Of a stretch of 64,000 nt of DNA, positions 7,579 to 18,170 are shown one piece after another (position 1 is the stretch's first letter; each line of letters opens with the position of its first letter). A model generated the notes under the pieces. It searched no databases, had not been told where the DNA came from, and saw only the letters and a program-made list of their open reading frames with translations. A program made the translations under genes and the position numbers. Source of the DNA: Pseudomonas gingeri (GTDB lineage: Bacteria; Pseudomonadota; Gammaproteobacteria; Pseudomonadales; Pseudomonadaceae); NCBI RefSeq assembly GCF_013386115.1, contig NZ_JACAOR010000008.1, positions 261,398 through 325,397 of the forward strand, given 5' to 3'.

Positions 7579-10500
7579 ATGTTGATCCTGCGCGGTGCTC
7601 CTGCCCTTTCCGCCTTTCGCCACAGCAAACTACTCGAGCAACTGAGCCAGAAAGTTCCGGCTGTCAGTGGCTTGTATGCTGAGTTCGCCCATTTCGCCGA
7701 AGTCACCGGCGTTCTGACCGGCGATGAACAGCAAGTGCTGGCCCGTCTTCTGAAATACGGCCCGAGCGTGCCGGTTCAGGAGCCTACCGGTCGTCTGTTC
7801 CTGGTGTTGCCGCGTTTCGGCACCATTTCGCCCTGGTCGAGCAAGGCCAGCGACATCGCTCGCAACTGCGGCCTGGGGAAAATCCAGCGTCTGGAGCGCG
7901 GTATCGCGTTCTACGTGGCCGGCCAATTCAGCGACGCCGAGGCCGAGCTGATCAGCGCCAGCCTGCATGACCGCATGACCCAGATCGTGCTGGCCAACCT
8001 GGAACAGGCCGCCGGCCTGTTCAGCCATGCCGAGCCGAAGCCGCTGACGGCCGTGGATGTCCTCGGGGGCGGTCGCGCCGCGCTGGAAAAAGCCAACGTC
8101 GAGCTGGGCCTGGCCCTGGCCGAAGACGAAATCGATTACCTGGTGAATGCCTTCATCGGTCTCAAGCGCAACCCGCATGACATCGAACTGATGATGTTCG
8201 CCCAGGCCAACTCCGAGCACTGCCGTCACAAGATCTTCAACGCCAGTTGGGATATCGACGGCGAGAGCCAGGAAAAGAGCCTGTTCGGCATGATCAAGAA
8301 CACCTACGTGATGCACAGCGAAGGTGTCCTGTCGGCCTACAAGGACAACGCCTCGGTGATCGTCGGCAATGTCGCCGGTCGCTTCTTCCCGGATCCCGAG
8401 ACCCGCCAGTACGGCGCGGTGCAGGAGCCGGTGCACATCCTGATGAAAGTCGAGACCCATAACCACCCGACCGCGATCGCCCCGTTCCCGGGCGCCTCGA
8501 CCGGTTCCGGTGGCGAGATCCGCGACGAAGGTGCAACCGGGCGCGGCGCCAAGCCGAAGGCCGGCCTCACCGGTTTCACCGTGTCCAACCTGCAGATCCC
8601 CGGCTTCGAGCAACCCTGGGAAGTGCCCTACGGCAAGCCCGAGCGCATCGTCACCGCGCTGGACATCATGATCGAAGGCCCGCTGGGCGGCGCCGCGTTC
8701 AACAACGAATTCGGTCGTCCGGCCCTGACCGGCTACTTCCGTACCTTCGAACAGTCCATCACCACTCCGCGTGGCGATGAAGTGCGCGGCTACCACAAGC
8801 CGATCATGCTGGCCGGCGGCATGGGTAACATTCGTGCCGAACACGTGCAGAAGGGCGAAATCACCGTCGGTTCCAAGCTGATCGTGCTTGGCGGCCCGGC
8901 GATGCTCATCGGCCTGGGCGGCGGCGCGGCATCCTCGATGGCCACCGGCACCAGCTCGGCGGACCTGGACTTCGCTTCGGTACAGCGCGAAAACCCGGAA
9001 ATGGAACGCCGCTGCCAGGAAGTGATCGACCGCTGCTGGCAGCTGGGCGACAAGAACCCGATCAGCTTTATCCATGACGTCGGCGCGGGCGGCCTGTCCA
9101 ACGCCTTCCCGGAACTGGTCAACGACGGCGACCGCGGTGGCCGTTTCGAACTGCGCAATATCCCCAACGACGAGCCGGGCATGGCCCCGCACGAAATCTG
9201 GAGCAACGAATCCCAGGAACGCTACGTCCTGGCGGTCGATGCGGCGGACTTCGAGCGCTTCAAGGCGATCTGCGAACGCGAGCGTTGCCCGTTCGCGGTG
9301 GTCGGTGAAGCCACTGCCGAACCGCAACTGACGGTCACCGATAGCCACTTCGGCAACAGCCCGGTGGACATGCCGCTCGAAGTGTTGCTGGGCAAGGCCC
9401 CGCGCATGCACCGTTCGGCCGTTCGCGAAACCGAGCTGGGCGACGATTTCGATCCGGGCAGCCTGGCGATTGCCGACTGCATCGAGCGCGTCCTGCACCA
9501 CCCGGCCGTGGCGAGCAAGAGCTTCCTGATCACCATCGGCGACCGCACCATCACCGGCCTGGTTGCCCGCGACCAGATGGTCGGCCCATGGCAGGTGCCG
9601 GTGGCTGACGTCGCCGTCACCGCCACCAGCTTCGACGTCTACACCGGTGAAGCCATGGCCATGGGCGAGCGTACGCCGCTGGCCCTGCTGAACGCCCCGG
9701 CCTCCGGGCGCATGGCGATCGGCGAGACCCTGACCAACCTGTCGGCCTCGCGCATCGGCAAGATCTCCGATATCAAGCTGTCGGCCAACTGGATGTCGGC
9801 CGCCGGTCATCCGGGTGAAGATGCCCGTCTGTACGACACCGTGAAAGCGGTCGGGATGGAGCTGTGCCCGGAACTGGGCATCACCATTCCGGTGGGCAAG
9901 GACTCGATGTCCATGGCCACCCGCTGGAAAGACGAGGGCGTCGACAAGAGCGTGACCTCGCCGTTGTCGCTGATCGTGACCGGCTTCGCGCCGGTGACCG
10001 ATATCCGCAAGACCCTGACCCCTGAACTGCGCATGGACAAGGGCGTCACCGACCTGATCCTGATCGACTTGGGGCGTGGCCAGAACCGCATGGGCGCATC
10101 GATCCTCGCCCAGGTGCACGGCAAGCTCGGCAAGCATGCGCCGGACGTCGATGACGCGGAAGACCTCAAGGCCTTCTTCGCGGTGATCCAGGGCCTCAAC
10201 GCCGACGGTCACCTGCTGGCCTACCACGACCGCTCCGATGGTGGCCTGCTGGTCAGCACCGTGGAGATGGCCTTCGCCGGCCACTGCGGCCTGAGCCTGA
10301 ACCTCGACGGCGTGGCGGAAACCGCCGCCGATATCGCCGCGATCCTGTTCAACGAAGAGTTGGGCGCGGTGATCCAGGTGCGCCAGGACTCCACTCCGGA
10401 CGTGCTGGCGCAGTTCAGCGCCGCGGGCCTGGGTGACTGCGTGTCGGTGATCGGCCAGCCGCTGAACAACGGCGAAGTCAGCATCACCTTCAACGGCGAC

Positions 10501-11475
10501 ACCGTGTTCACCGGCGAGCGTCGCCTGCTGCAACGCCAGTGGGCGGAAACCAGCTACCGGATCCAGCGCCTGCGCGACAACGCCAACTGTGCCGACCAGG
10601 AATTCGACGTCCTGCTGGACGAAGGCAACCCTGGCCTGAGCTACAAGACCAGCTTCGATGTGAACCAGGACATCGCCGCGCCGTACATCAAGAAAGGCAT
10701 TCGTCCCCAGGTCGCGGTTCTGCGCGAGCAGGGCGTCAACGGCCAGGTGGAAATGGCGGCGGCGTTCGACCGTGCCGGCTTCAATGCCATCGACGTGCAC
10801 ATGAGCGATATCCTCGCCGGTCGTGTCGACCTGAACGAGTTCAAGGGCCTGGTCGCCTGCGGCGGCTTCTCCTACGGTGACGTGCTCGGCGCCGGTGAAG
10901 GCTGGGCCAAGTCGGCCCTGTTCAACGCCCGTGCCCGTGATGCCTTCCAGGGCTTCTTCGAGCGTAACGACAGCTTCACCCTCGGCGTGTGCAACGGTTG
11001 CCAGATGATGTCCAACCTGCACGAGCTGATTCCGGGCAGCGAATTCTGGCCGCACTTCGTGCGCAACCGCTCCGAGCAGTTCGAGGCGCGGGTGGCGATG
11101 GTGCAGATCCAGGAGTCGAACTCGATCTTCCTGCAGGGCATGGCCGGTTCGCGCATGCCGATCGCCATCGCCCACGGCGAGGGTTATGCCGAGTTCGAAA
11201 GCGAAGAAGCCTTGCTGCAAGCCGACCTGTCGGGTTGCGTGGCCATGCGCTTTGTCGACAACCATGGCAAGGTCACCGAAACCTACCCGGCCAACCCGAA
11301 CGGTTCGCCGCGCGGGATCACCGGGCTGACCAGCCGTGACGGTCGCGTCATGATCATGATGCCGCACCCGGAGCGGGTGTTCCGTGCCGTGCAGAACTCC
11401 TGGCGTTCGGAAGACTGGAACGAAGACGCGCCATGGATGCGCATGTTCCGTAACGCGCGCGTCTGGGTTAACTAA
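7579..11475 (+). CDS. purL: Phosphoribosylformylglycinamidine synthase
   Basis: A 1298-residue large-type FGAM synthase for the fourth step of purine synthesis (FGAR + Gln + ATP to FGAM). An N-terminal PurS-like domain is followed by the two AIRS-like ATP-binding halves (SNLQIPGFEQPWEVPYGKP, HDVGAGGLSNAFPELVND, GKDSMSMATRWKDEG). The C-terminal glutaminase domain has the nucleophile Cys1138 in GVCNGCQMMSNL and the triad His in MMPHPERVFR. The ATG at 7579 (MLILRGAPALSAF) is chosen over an upstream in-frame ATG at 7534 because the family starts there. The length matches E. coli PurL (about 1295). Confidence 0.98.
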   Translation: MLILRGAPALSAFRHSKLLEQLSQKVPAVSGLYAEFAHFAEVTGVLTGDEQQVLARLLKYGPSVPVQEPTGRLFLVLPRFGTISPWSSKASDIARNCGLGKIQRLERGIAFYVAGQFSDAEAELISASLHDRMTQIVLANLEQAAGLFSHAEPKPLTAVDVLGGGRAALEKANVELGLALAEDEIDYLVNAFIGLKRNPHDIELMMFAQANSEHCRHKIFNASWDIDGESQEKSLFGMIKNTYVMHSEGVLSAYKDNASVIVGNVAGRFFPDPETRQYGAVQEPVHILMKVETHNHPTAIAPFPGASTGSGGEIRDEGATGRGAKPKAGLTGFTVSNLQIPGFEQPWEVPYGKPERIVTALDIMIEGPLGGAAFNNEFGRPALTGYFRTFEQSITTPRGDEVRGYHKPIMLAGGMGNIRAEHVQKGEITVGSKLIVLGGPAMLIGLGGGAASSMATGTSSADLDFASVQRENPEMERRCQEVIDRCWQLGDKNPISFIHDVGAGGLSNAFPELVNDGDRGGRFELRNIPNDEPGMAPHEIWSNESQERYVLAVDAADFERFKAICERERCPFAVVGEATAEPQLTVTDSHFGNSPVDMPLEVLLGKAPRMHRSAVRETELGDDFDPGSLAIADCIERVLHHPAVASKSFLITIGDRTITGLVARDQMVGPWQVPVADVAVTATSFDVYTGEAMAMGERTPLALLNAPASGRMAIGETLTNLSASRIGKISDIKLSANWMSAAGHPGEDARLYDTVKAVGMELCPELGITIPVGKDSMSMATRWKDEGVDKSVTSPLSLIVTGFAPVTDIRKTLTPELRMDKGVTDLILIDLGRGQNRMGASILAQVHGKLGKHAPDVDDAEDLKAFFAVIQGLNADGHLLAYHDRSDGGLLVSTVEMAFAGHCGLSLNLDGVAETAADIAAILFNEELGAVIQVRQDSTPDVLAQFSAAGLGDCVSVIGQPLNNGEVSITFNGDTVFTGERRLLQRQWAETSYRIQRLRDNANCADQEFDVLLDEGNPGLSYKTSFDVNQDIAAPYIKKGIRPQVAVLREQGVNGQVEMAAAFDRAGFNAIDVHMSDILAGRVDLNEFKGLVACGGFSYGDVLGAGEGWAKSALFNARARDAFQGFFERNDSFTLGVCNGCQMMSNLHELIPGSEFWPHFVRNRSEQFEARVAMVQIQESNSIFLQGMAGSRMPIAIAHGEGYAEFESEEALLQADLSGCVAMRFVDNHGKVTETYPANPNGSPRGITGLTSRDGRVMIMMPHPERVFRAVQNSWRSEDWNEDAPWMRMFRNARVWVN

Positions 11476-11481
11476 GCGGCA

Positions 11482-11793
11482 ATGTACAAGCTCAGCTTTT
11501 TCGTGCCGCCGAGCCATGTGGAGCAGGTCAAGAGCGCCGTATTCGCCGCCGGTGGCGGTCGGATCGGCGCCTATGACCACTGCGCCTGGCAGGTGCTGGG
11601 CCAGGGCCAGTTTCGCCCGTTGGACGGCAGCCAGCCGTTTCTCGGGCAAACCGGCGTGGTCGAGCAGGTGGCGGAATGGAAAGTCGAGCTGGTCGTGGAG
11701 GATGCCCTGATCGCAACCGTGGTCGCGGCCCTCAAGCAAAGCCATCCCTACGAGACGCCGGCCTATGAGGTCTGGCGTCTCGCCGATTGCTGA
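11482..11793 (+). CDS. Stand-alone YqfO/NIF3 PII-like insertion domain protein
   Basis: A 103-residue protein that starts 6 bp after the purL stop. The sequence (KLSFFVPPSHVEQVKSAVF, GAGRIGxYDHC-type segment, QPFLGQTG, SHPYETPAYEVW) matches the domain inserted in the middle of long NIF3/YqfO proteins, which has a PII/CutA-like ferredoxin fold. It lacks the metal-binding NIF3 halves, so it is not a full NIF3 protein. Function is unknown; the fold suggests ligand or metal binding and trimerisation. It may be co-transcribed with purL. The ribosome binding site is weak. Confidence 0.85.
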   Translation: MYKLSFFVPPSHVEQVKSAVFAAGGGRIGAYDHCAWQVLGQGQFRPLDGSQPFLGQTGVVEQVAEWKVELVVEDALIATVVAALKQSHPYETPAYEVWRLADC

Positions 11794-11808
11794 TTCGACC
11801 CCCGTTCC

Positions 11809-13488
11809 TTATCGTCCCAGGGCGTTACCGAGAGCCTGGGCACGATCTCCCACCAGCAAATGCCAGACCCCGTCTTCCAGCGGACTGATGCCCTGGCAGC
11901 CCAGTGCCTTCAGCGCCGTTTCCGACAATTGCCGGACATCTTCGAGTTGCACCCGTAGCCGCGTCTGGGCGACGCACTCCAGTGCCCGTACATTGGCTTT
12001 TCCGCCGAGTGCGGCAAGCCATTGCTGCAACTGTTCCCCGCTGATCTCGGTCGAGTCGACAGGCTCCGGCCCGCCCGGTGCGACTGTGCTTGAGCCCGTG
12101 GTCGGCAGCGCCAGGCGAATCTCGTCGGCGATACCGTCCGCCAGCGGCCCGACCACCACCTGCAGGCTGCCACCATGGCCGGGACGCACCACGGCCATGG
12201 CGCCGAGTGCCTTGAGATCGGCATCCACGGCCTTGTCGCGGTCCAGCAGCTCCACCCGCAGACGGGTGGTGCAGGCCCCGACCGTCACCAGGTTGGCGGC
12301 CCCGCCCAGGGCCTGGATATAGGCGGCTCCCCGCTGGTTTTCGCTGAGCACGCGGGTCGTCGCGGTGCTGGCGACAGGTTCGCGTCCCGGCGTTTTCAGG
12401 TCGAAGCGGCGGATGCAGAAATCGAACACGAAATAGTAGACCAGCGCATAGGCCAGTCCCACCGGCAGCACCAGCCAGCCGTTGGTGGACTTGCCCCAGC
12501 CCAGGGCCATGTCGATGGCACCACCGGAGAAGGTGAAGCCCAGGTGGATATTCAGCAGGTTGGTGATGGCCATCGACAGCCCGGTCAGCAGCGCATGCAC
12601 CACATAGAGCATTGGCGCGAGGAACATGAAGGCGAATTCGATGGGCTCGGTGACGCCGGTCAGGAACGAGGTCAGGGCCATCGACAGGAAGATCCCGCCC
12701 ATCAGCTTGCGGCGCTCGGGCAAGGCATTGCGGTACATCGCCAGGCAGGCGGCGGGCAGGCCGAAGACCATCACCGGGAACATGCCGGTCATGAATTGCC
12801 CGGCCTTCGGGTCGCCGGCGAAATAGCGCGCCAGGTCGCCGGTGACCATGCGACCGGTGTCCGGATCGGTGAAGCTGCCGAAGACGAACCACATCATGTT
12901 GTTGAGGATATGGTGCAGGCCGGTGACGATCAGCAGGCGGTTGAAGACGCCGAAAATGAACGCGCCGATGCTGCCGCTTTCGACCATCAGCAGGCCAAGG
13001 CTGTTGATGCCGTTCTGGATCGGCGGCCAGACCAGGCCGAAGATCACCCCCAGGCCGACCGCGGAAAAGCCGGTGACGATCGGCACGAAGCGCCGCCCGC
13101 CGAAGAAGGCCAGGTACTCCGGCAGCTTGATGTCCTTGAAGCGGTTATACAGCGCACCCCCGAGCAGGCCGCTGATGATCCCCGCGAGCATGCCCATGTT
13201 GATGCTGGCGTCGAGCACCTTGAGCGTGGAGATCATCACCAGGTAGCCGATGGCGCCCGCCAGCCCGGCGGTGCCATTGTTGTCGCGGGCAAAACCCACG
13301 GCGATGCCGATGGCGAAGATCAGCGCCAGGTTGGCGAAGATGGTGTTGCCGGCATCGTGGATGATCGCGATGTTCAGCAGGTCGGTATCACCCAGGCGCA
13401 GCAGCAGGCCGGCAATCGGCAGGATGGCGATGGGGAGCATCAGTGCACGGCCGAGGCGTTGCAGGCCCTCGATAAACAACTGGTACAT
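11809..13488 (-). CDS. nagE: N-acetylglucosamine PTS transporter EIICB(B')
   Basis: A 559-residue inner-membrane PTS permease. Residues about 1-370 are the multi-spanning EIIC domain (start MYQLFIEGLQRLGRALMLPI; signature HHILNNMMW; GVTEPIEFAFMFLAPMLY). An EIIB domain follows with phosphorylatable Cys406 in GACTTRLRV. A second EIIB-like domain occupies about residues 485-555 but has Ala507 where the phospho-Cys should be (AQTRLRV), so it is probably not phosphorylated. There is no EIIA domain; that function is supplied by NagF upstream. It is the last gene of the nag operon. Confidence 0.94.
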   Translation of the reverse strand: MYQLFIEGLQRLGRALMLPIAILPIAGLLLRLGDTDLLNIAIIHDAGNTIFANLALIFAIGIAVGFARDNNGTAGLAGAIGYLVMISTLKVLDASINMGMLAGIISGLLGGALYNRFKDIKLPEYLAFFGGRRFVPIVTGFSAVGLGVIFGLVWPPIQNGINSLGLLMVESGSIGAFIFGVFNRLLIVTGLHHILNNMMWFVFGSFTDPDTGRMVTGDLARYFAGDPKAGQFMTGMFPVMVFGLPAACLAMYRNALPERRKLMGGIFLSMALTSFLTGVTEPIEFAFMFLAPMLYVVHALLTGLSMAITNLLNIHLGFTFSGGAIDMALGWGKSTNGWLVLPVGLAYALVYYFVFDFCIRRFDLKTPGREPVASTATTRVLSENQRGAAYIQALGGAANLVTVGACTTRLRVELLDRDKAVDADLKALGAMAVVRPGHGGSLQVVVGPLADGIADEIRLALPTTGSSTVAPGGPEPVDSTEISGEQLQQWLAALGGKANVRALECVAQTRLRVQLEDVRQLSETALKALGCQGISPLEDGVWHLLVGDRAQALGNALGR

Positions 13489-13511
13489 GGCGTGTCTCCT
13501 TATTGTTGTTA

Positions 13512-16028
13512 TCAGCCCAGCGGCCAGTGGCGGCGGCAGGTTTCACGGACGCTGGCGGCACTGCCGAGCTGGAGCAGCGACTGGCTGATCCGGCGACATC
13601 CGGCGGCGTCGAGCTGGCGTACCCGTTCCTTGATCTCGCCGATCTGCGGCGGGCTCACGGACAGTTCGGTGACGCCCAGGCCGATCAGTACCGGCGTGGC
13701 CAGCGGGTCCGAGGCCAGCGCACCACAGACGCCGACCCAGCGTTGATGACGGGCCGCGCCGGCGCAGGTCTGGGCGATCAGGCGCAGCACTGCCGGGTGC
13801 AGGGCGTCGACCCGGGCGGCCAGGCCCGCGTGGTCGCGGTCCATGGCCAGGGTGTATTGCGACAGGTCGTTGGTGCCGATGGAGAGGAAGTCGGCGTGCT
13901 CCGCCAGCTGTTCGGCCAGCAGGGCGGCGGAAGGGACCTCGATCATCACCCCCAGCTCGGGACGTTCGACGATCCCCAGTTCGGCGGCCAGGGCGTCGAG
14001 GCGCTGGCGGATCTGCAGCAGTTCATCGACCTCGCTGATCATCGGCAGCAGGATCCGGCAGCGTTGCAACGGGCTGACTTGCAGCAGCGCGCGCAGTTGC
14101 TGGTCGAGCAGCTCCGGCCGGGCCTGGGCCAGGCGGATGCCGCGCAGGCCGAGCACGGGATTGGCTTCCTGGGGCAGCGGCAGGTAGTCGAGTTGCTTGT
14201 CGCCACCGACATCGATGGTACGGATGATCACCGGCTTGTCGCCCATGGCATCGAGCACGCCCTGGTAGGCGTGGCGCTGTTCCTGCTCGTCGGGCGCGGT
14301 CTGGCGGTCGACGAAAAGAAACTCGGTGCGCAACAGGCCGACGCCATCGGCCCCGCCTTGATGGGCTTCGCCGGCCTCATGGGCGGAGGCGACATTGGCC
14401 GCCACCTCGATGGACAGGCCGTCACGGGTCAGGGCCGCCGAATGGCTGTGTTCGCGCTGGCGCTGGCGGCGCAGTTGATGTTGCCAGTGGGCCAGGGCGA
14501 CGCCTTCGAGGCGGGTACTGTCGGGGCTCAGTTCGAGGCGCCCGTGATCGGCATCGAGCACCACCTGCTGGCCGGGAGCGATCTCCAGCAGTCGCGGACC
14601 GAGGGCGACCAGGCAGGGCAGGCCCTTGCCCCGGGCGAGGATCGCCACGTGGGAGGTGGCGCCACCGGCGGCCATGCACAGCCCGGCGACTTTCTGCTGG
14701 CTGATCAGCAGCAGGTCGGAAGGGGTCAGTTCCTGAGCGACGACAATCGAGCCTTCGGCCAGCTCGTAGTGCCAGGTCTCGCCGAGAAGGGCACGCAATA
14801 CCCGTTGGCGCAGGTCGTGCAAGTCGTTGGTGCGTTCGGCGAGCAGCGGGTTGTCCAGGTTCAACAGGACCTGGCACTGCGTTTCGATGGCCTGGCTCCA
14901 GGCATGGGTCGCCGCGTGGCCCTGTTCGATGGCCTGGCTGGCAGCATCGAGCAGGGCCGGGTCTTCGAGCAGGGCCAGGTGGGCGTTGAAGATCGCCTGC
15001 TCTGCGTGATCCTGGCGTCCGTTGGCCTGTTGCAGGGTGTCGTAGATCTCGGCGCGGACCTTTTCCAGCGCGATATCCAGGGCCTGCAGTTGTGCGTCGG
15101 CGATATGCCCACCGCTGTCGGGCGGCAACTGGATGGCTTGCAGGCGCGCGATGGGGCCGCTGACCAGTCCGGGAGCGGCGCAGACGCCGTGCAGCACGCC
15201 AGCCTCGGCCGGTTGGGCGGATGGGGCCGGACGGGCCGGGGGCGCATGATGTGGGTCGGCGGCCAACGGGGTTTGCAAGACCTGCAGCAGCGCCTGCAGG
15301 GCGGCTTCGCGGTCGGTGCCACGGCAACTGATTTCCACCCGGGCCTGTTCGGTGACGCCCAGGCCCATGATGCCGATCAGGCTGTCGAGGGAGGCGGAGC
15401 GCTCTCCCAGGTGGAGGCGCGCCTCGCAGTTGAAACCCTGCGCGGCCTGGCGCAGCAAGGCCGCCGGGCGCGCATGGAGGCCGCCGCGGTGGGCGACCCG
15501 GGCACTGCCACGGACTTCTTCGCTCGTCGTCCCGGCAAGCGTCGCCACCTGGCGTCCGCTCTGGCGTGGCAGGACCCGCAGCAACGGCTCGCCGACCGTT
15601 ACCGAGTCGACGGGCAGCGCCTTCAGTTCGTAGTGTTCGCCGTTGGTCAGCACCAGCGGCGTCACCAGGCTTTTGCACTGGCGGGCGACCCGGTCGAGGT
15701 CGAAGCGCAGCAGGGCCTGGCCGGCACTGACCCGGGCACCTTCCGCGACCAGCAGGGCAAAACCTTCGCCCTGCAGCTCGACGGTATCCAGGCCCAGGTG
15801 CAGCAACAGTTCGGCGCCGTTGTCGGCGCGCAGGGTCAGTGCGTGCAGCGTTCGCGCGACATGCAGGATCACCCCGGCACAGGGCGCATGCAGGGTGTCG
15901 TTGAGCGGGTCGATGGCGATGCCTTCGCCCATGGCGCCGCTGGCGAAGACCGCATCGTCGATGCGGGTGAGTGGGAGCACGGGACCGCTGAGCGGTGCGC
16001 CGAGGGTGATCTCATTGTTGTTATGCAT
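13512..16028 (-). CDS. nagF: PTS EIIA(Glc-type)-HPr-Enzyme I fusion protein
   Basis: An 838-residue cytosolic multiphosphoryl transfer protein that carries phosphate from PEP to NagE. The domain order is EIIA of the glucose/GlcNAc class (residues about 1-150, His in LLLHLGLDTVELQGEGF), HPr (about 170-260, His in HRGGLHARPAALL), then Enzyme I (about 275-838, active His in GGATSHVAILARG, PEP-binding GLLRTEFLF and the C-terminal Cys in GVCGALASDP). The arrangement is the known Pseudomonas GlcNAc phosphotransferase. It starts 13 bp after the SIS gene and ends 23 bp before nagE. Confidence 0.96.
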   Translation of the reverse strand: MHNNNEITLGAPLSGPVLPLTRIDDAVFASGAMGEGIAIDPLNDTLHAPCAGVILHVARTLHALTLRADNGAELLLHLGLDTVELQGEGFALLVAEGARVSAGQALLRFDLDRVARQCKSLVTPLVLTNGEHYELKALPVDSVTVGEPLLRVLPRQSGRQVATLAGTTSEEVRGSARVAHRGGLHARPAALLRQAAQGFNCEARLHLGERSASLDSLIGIMGLGVTEQARVEISCRGTDREAALQALLQVLQTPLAADPHHAPPARPAPSAQPAEAGVLHGVCAAPGLVSGPIARLQAIQLPPDSGGHIADAQLQALDIALEKVRAEIYDTLQQANGRQDHAEQAIFNAHLALLEDPALLDAASQAIEQGHAATHAWSQAIETQCQVLLNLDNPLLAERTNDLHDLRQRVLRALLGETWHYELAEGSIVVAQELTPSDLLLISQQKVAGLCMAAGGATSHVAILARGKGLPCLVALGPRLLEIAPGQQVVLDADHGRLELSPDSTRLEGVALAHWQHQLRRQRQREHSHSAALTRDGLSIEVAANVASAHEAGEAHQGGADGVGLLRTEFLFVDRQTAPDEQEQRHAYQGVLDAMGDKPVIIRTIDVGGDKQLDYLPLPQEANPVLGLRGIRLAQARPELLDQQLRALLQVSPLQRCRILLPMISEVDELLQIRQRLDALAAELGIVERPELGVMIEVPSAALLAEQLAEHADFLSIGTNDLSQYTLAMDRDHAGLAARVDALHPAVLRLIAQTCAGAARHQRWVGVCGALASDPLATPVLIGLGVTELSVSPPQIGEIKERVRQLDAAGCRRISQSLLQLGSAASVRETCRRHWPLG

Positions 16029-16041
16029 GGCGCTGTACTCG

Positions 16042-17044
16042 TCAGTGGGTACGGGTGACTTTGCTCAGGTGACGCGGTTGGTCGGGGTCCATGCCGCGGG
16101 CCACGGCCAGTCGGGCGGCCATCACATAGAAACTCTGGATCGCCAGGATCGGATCGAGGGCCGGATGCCCGGCGCAGGTCAGGTCCAGGTCGCGCTCGGC
16201 GATATCGGGTGGCGCGGCGAGCAGCACGCGGGCGCCGCGCTGGCGCATGTCGGCGGCGAGCTTGAGCAGTCCGGCCTGTTCCGCGCCCCGTGGGGCGAAG
16301 ACCAGCAGGGGGTAGCCGGCGTCGATCAGGGCCATTGGGCCGTGGCGGACCTCGGCGCTGCTGAAGGCTTCGGCCTGGATCGCCGAGGTTTCCTTGAACT
16401 TCAGCGCGGCCTCCTGGGCAATGGCGAAGCCGGCGCCGCGACCGATCACCATCAGCCGCTCGCTACCGCGCAGCACGTCGATGGCCGCGCTCCAGTCCTG
16501 GGCCGCGGCCTGTTGCAGGCCGGCGGGCAGGGCCTGGCCGGCGTCGAGCAGGGCGCGATCCTGATGCCAATGACCGAGCAGCCGGGCGCTGGCGCTGAGG
16601 GTGGCGATGAAACTCTTGGTGGCGGCGACGCTTTGCTCGGCCCCGGCCAGCAGCGGCACGGTGTATTCGCAGGCGGCTTCCAGGGGCGAGTCGGGGGCGT
16701 TGACCATGGCCACGCTGAGGGCCCCGCGTTCGCGCAGCAGGTGCAGGCTGTCGACCAGGTCCGGGCTCTGTCCGGACTGGGAAAAGGCGAACACCGCCTG
16801 GCCGCTGACGCGCAATGGCGAATGCCGCAGGGTGACCACCGACATCGGCAGCGAGGCCACCGGTACGCCGGTCTGCTGCATGGTCAGGTAGGCGAAGTAA
16901 CTGGCGGCATGGTCGGAGCTGCCCCGGGCGACGGTCATCGCCACATGGGGTGGCTGGCGGCGCAGGCGGGCGGCGATGGCCTTCAGGCCGTCGTCGAGTT
17001 GCTGCAACTGGCGGCTGACCGCCTCGTGAGAGGACAGGGCCTCT

Positions 17045-17064
<20 letters not shown>
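16042..17064 (-). CDS. nagB: Glucosamine-6-phosphate deaminase, SIS-domain type
   Basis: A 340-residue protein with two SIS (sugar isomerase) domains, similar to the isomerase half of GlmS and the alternative NagB-II deaminases. Motifs are VARGSSDHAASYFAYL, FAFSQSGQSPDLVDSL, LGHWHQDRAL and the C-terminal VARGMDPDQPRHLSKVTRTH. It would convert glucosamine-6-phosphate to fructose-6-phosphate and ammonia. Its start overlaps the nagA end by 20 bp, indicating coupled expression. The operon has no classical NagB, which supports this role, but the activity is inferred from context. Confidence 0.88.
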
Positions 17065-18151
<1,087 letters not shown>

Positions 18152-18170
18152 GGCAGGTTCTCTGGGGAAG

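Noticed and set aside
7630..11745. A 1371-codon open frame on the reverse strand across purL
   Set aside because: It is antisense to the clearly real purL, has the Val/His/Gln-rich composition of GC-rich shadow frames and shows no domain.
13503..16058. An 851-codon forward frame across nagF
   Set aside because: It is antisense to a gene with all PTS active sites intact; no start signal or motif.
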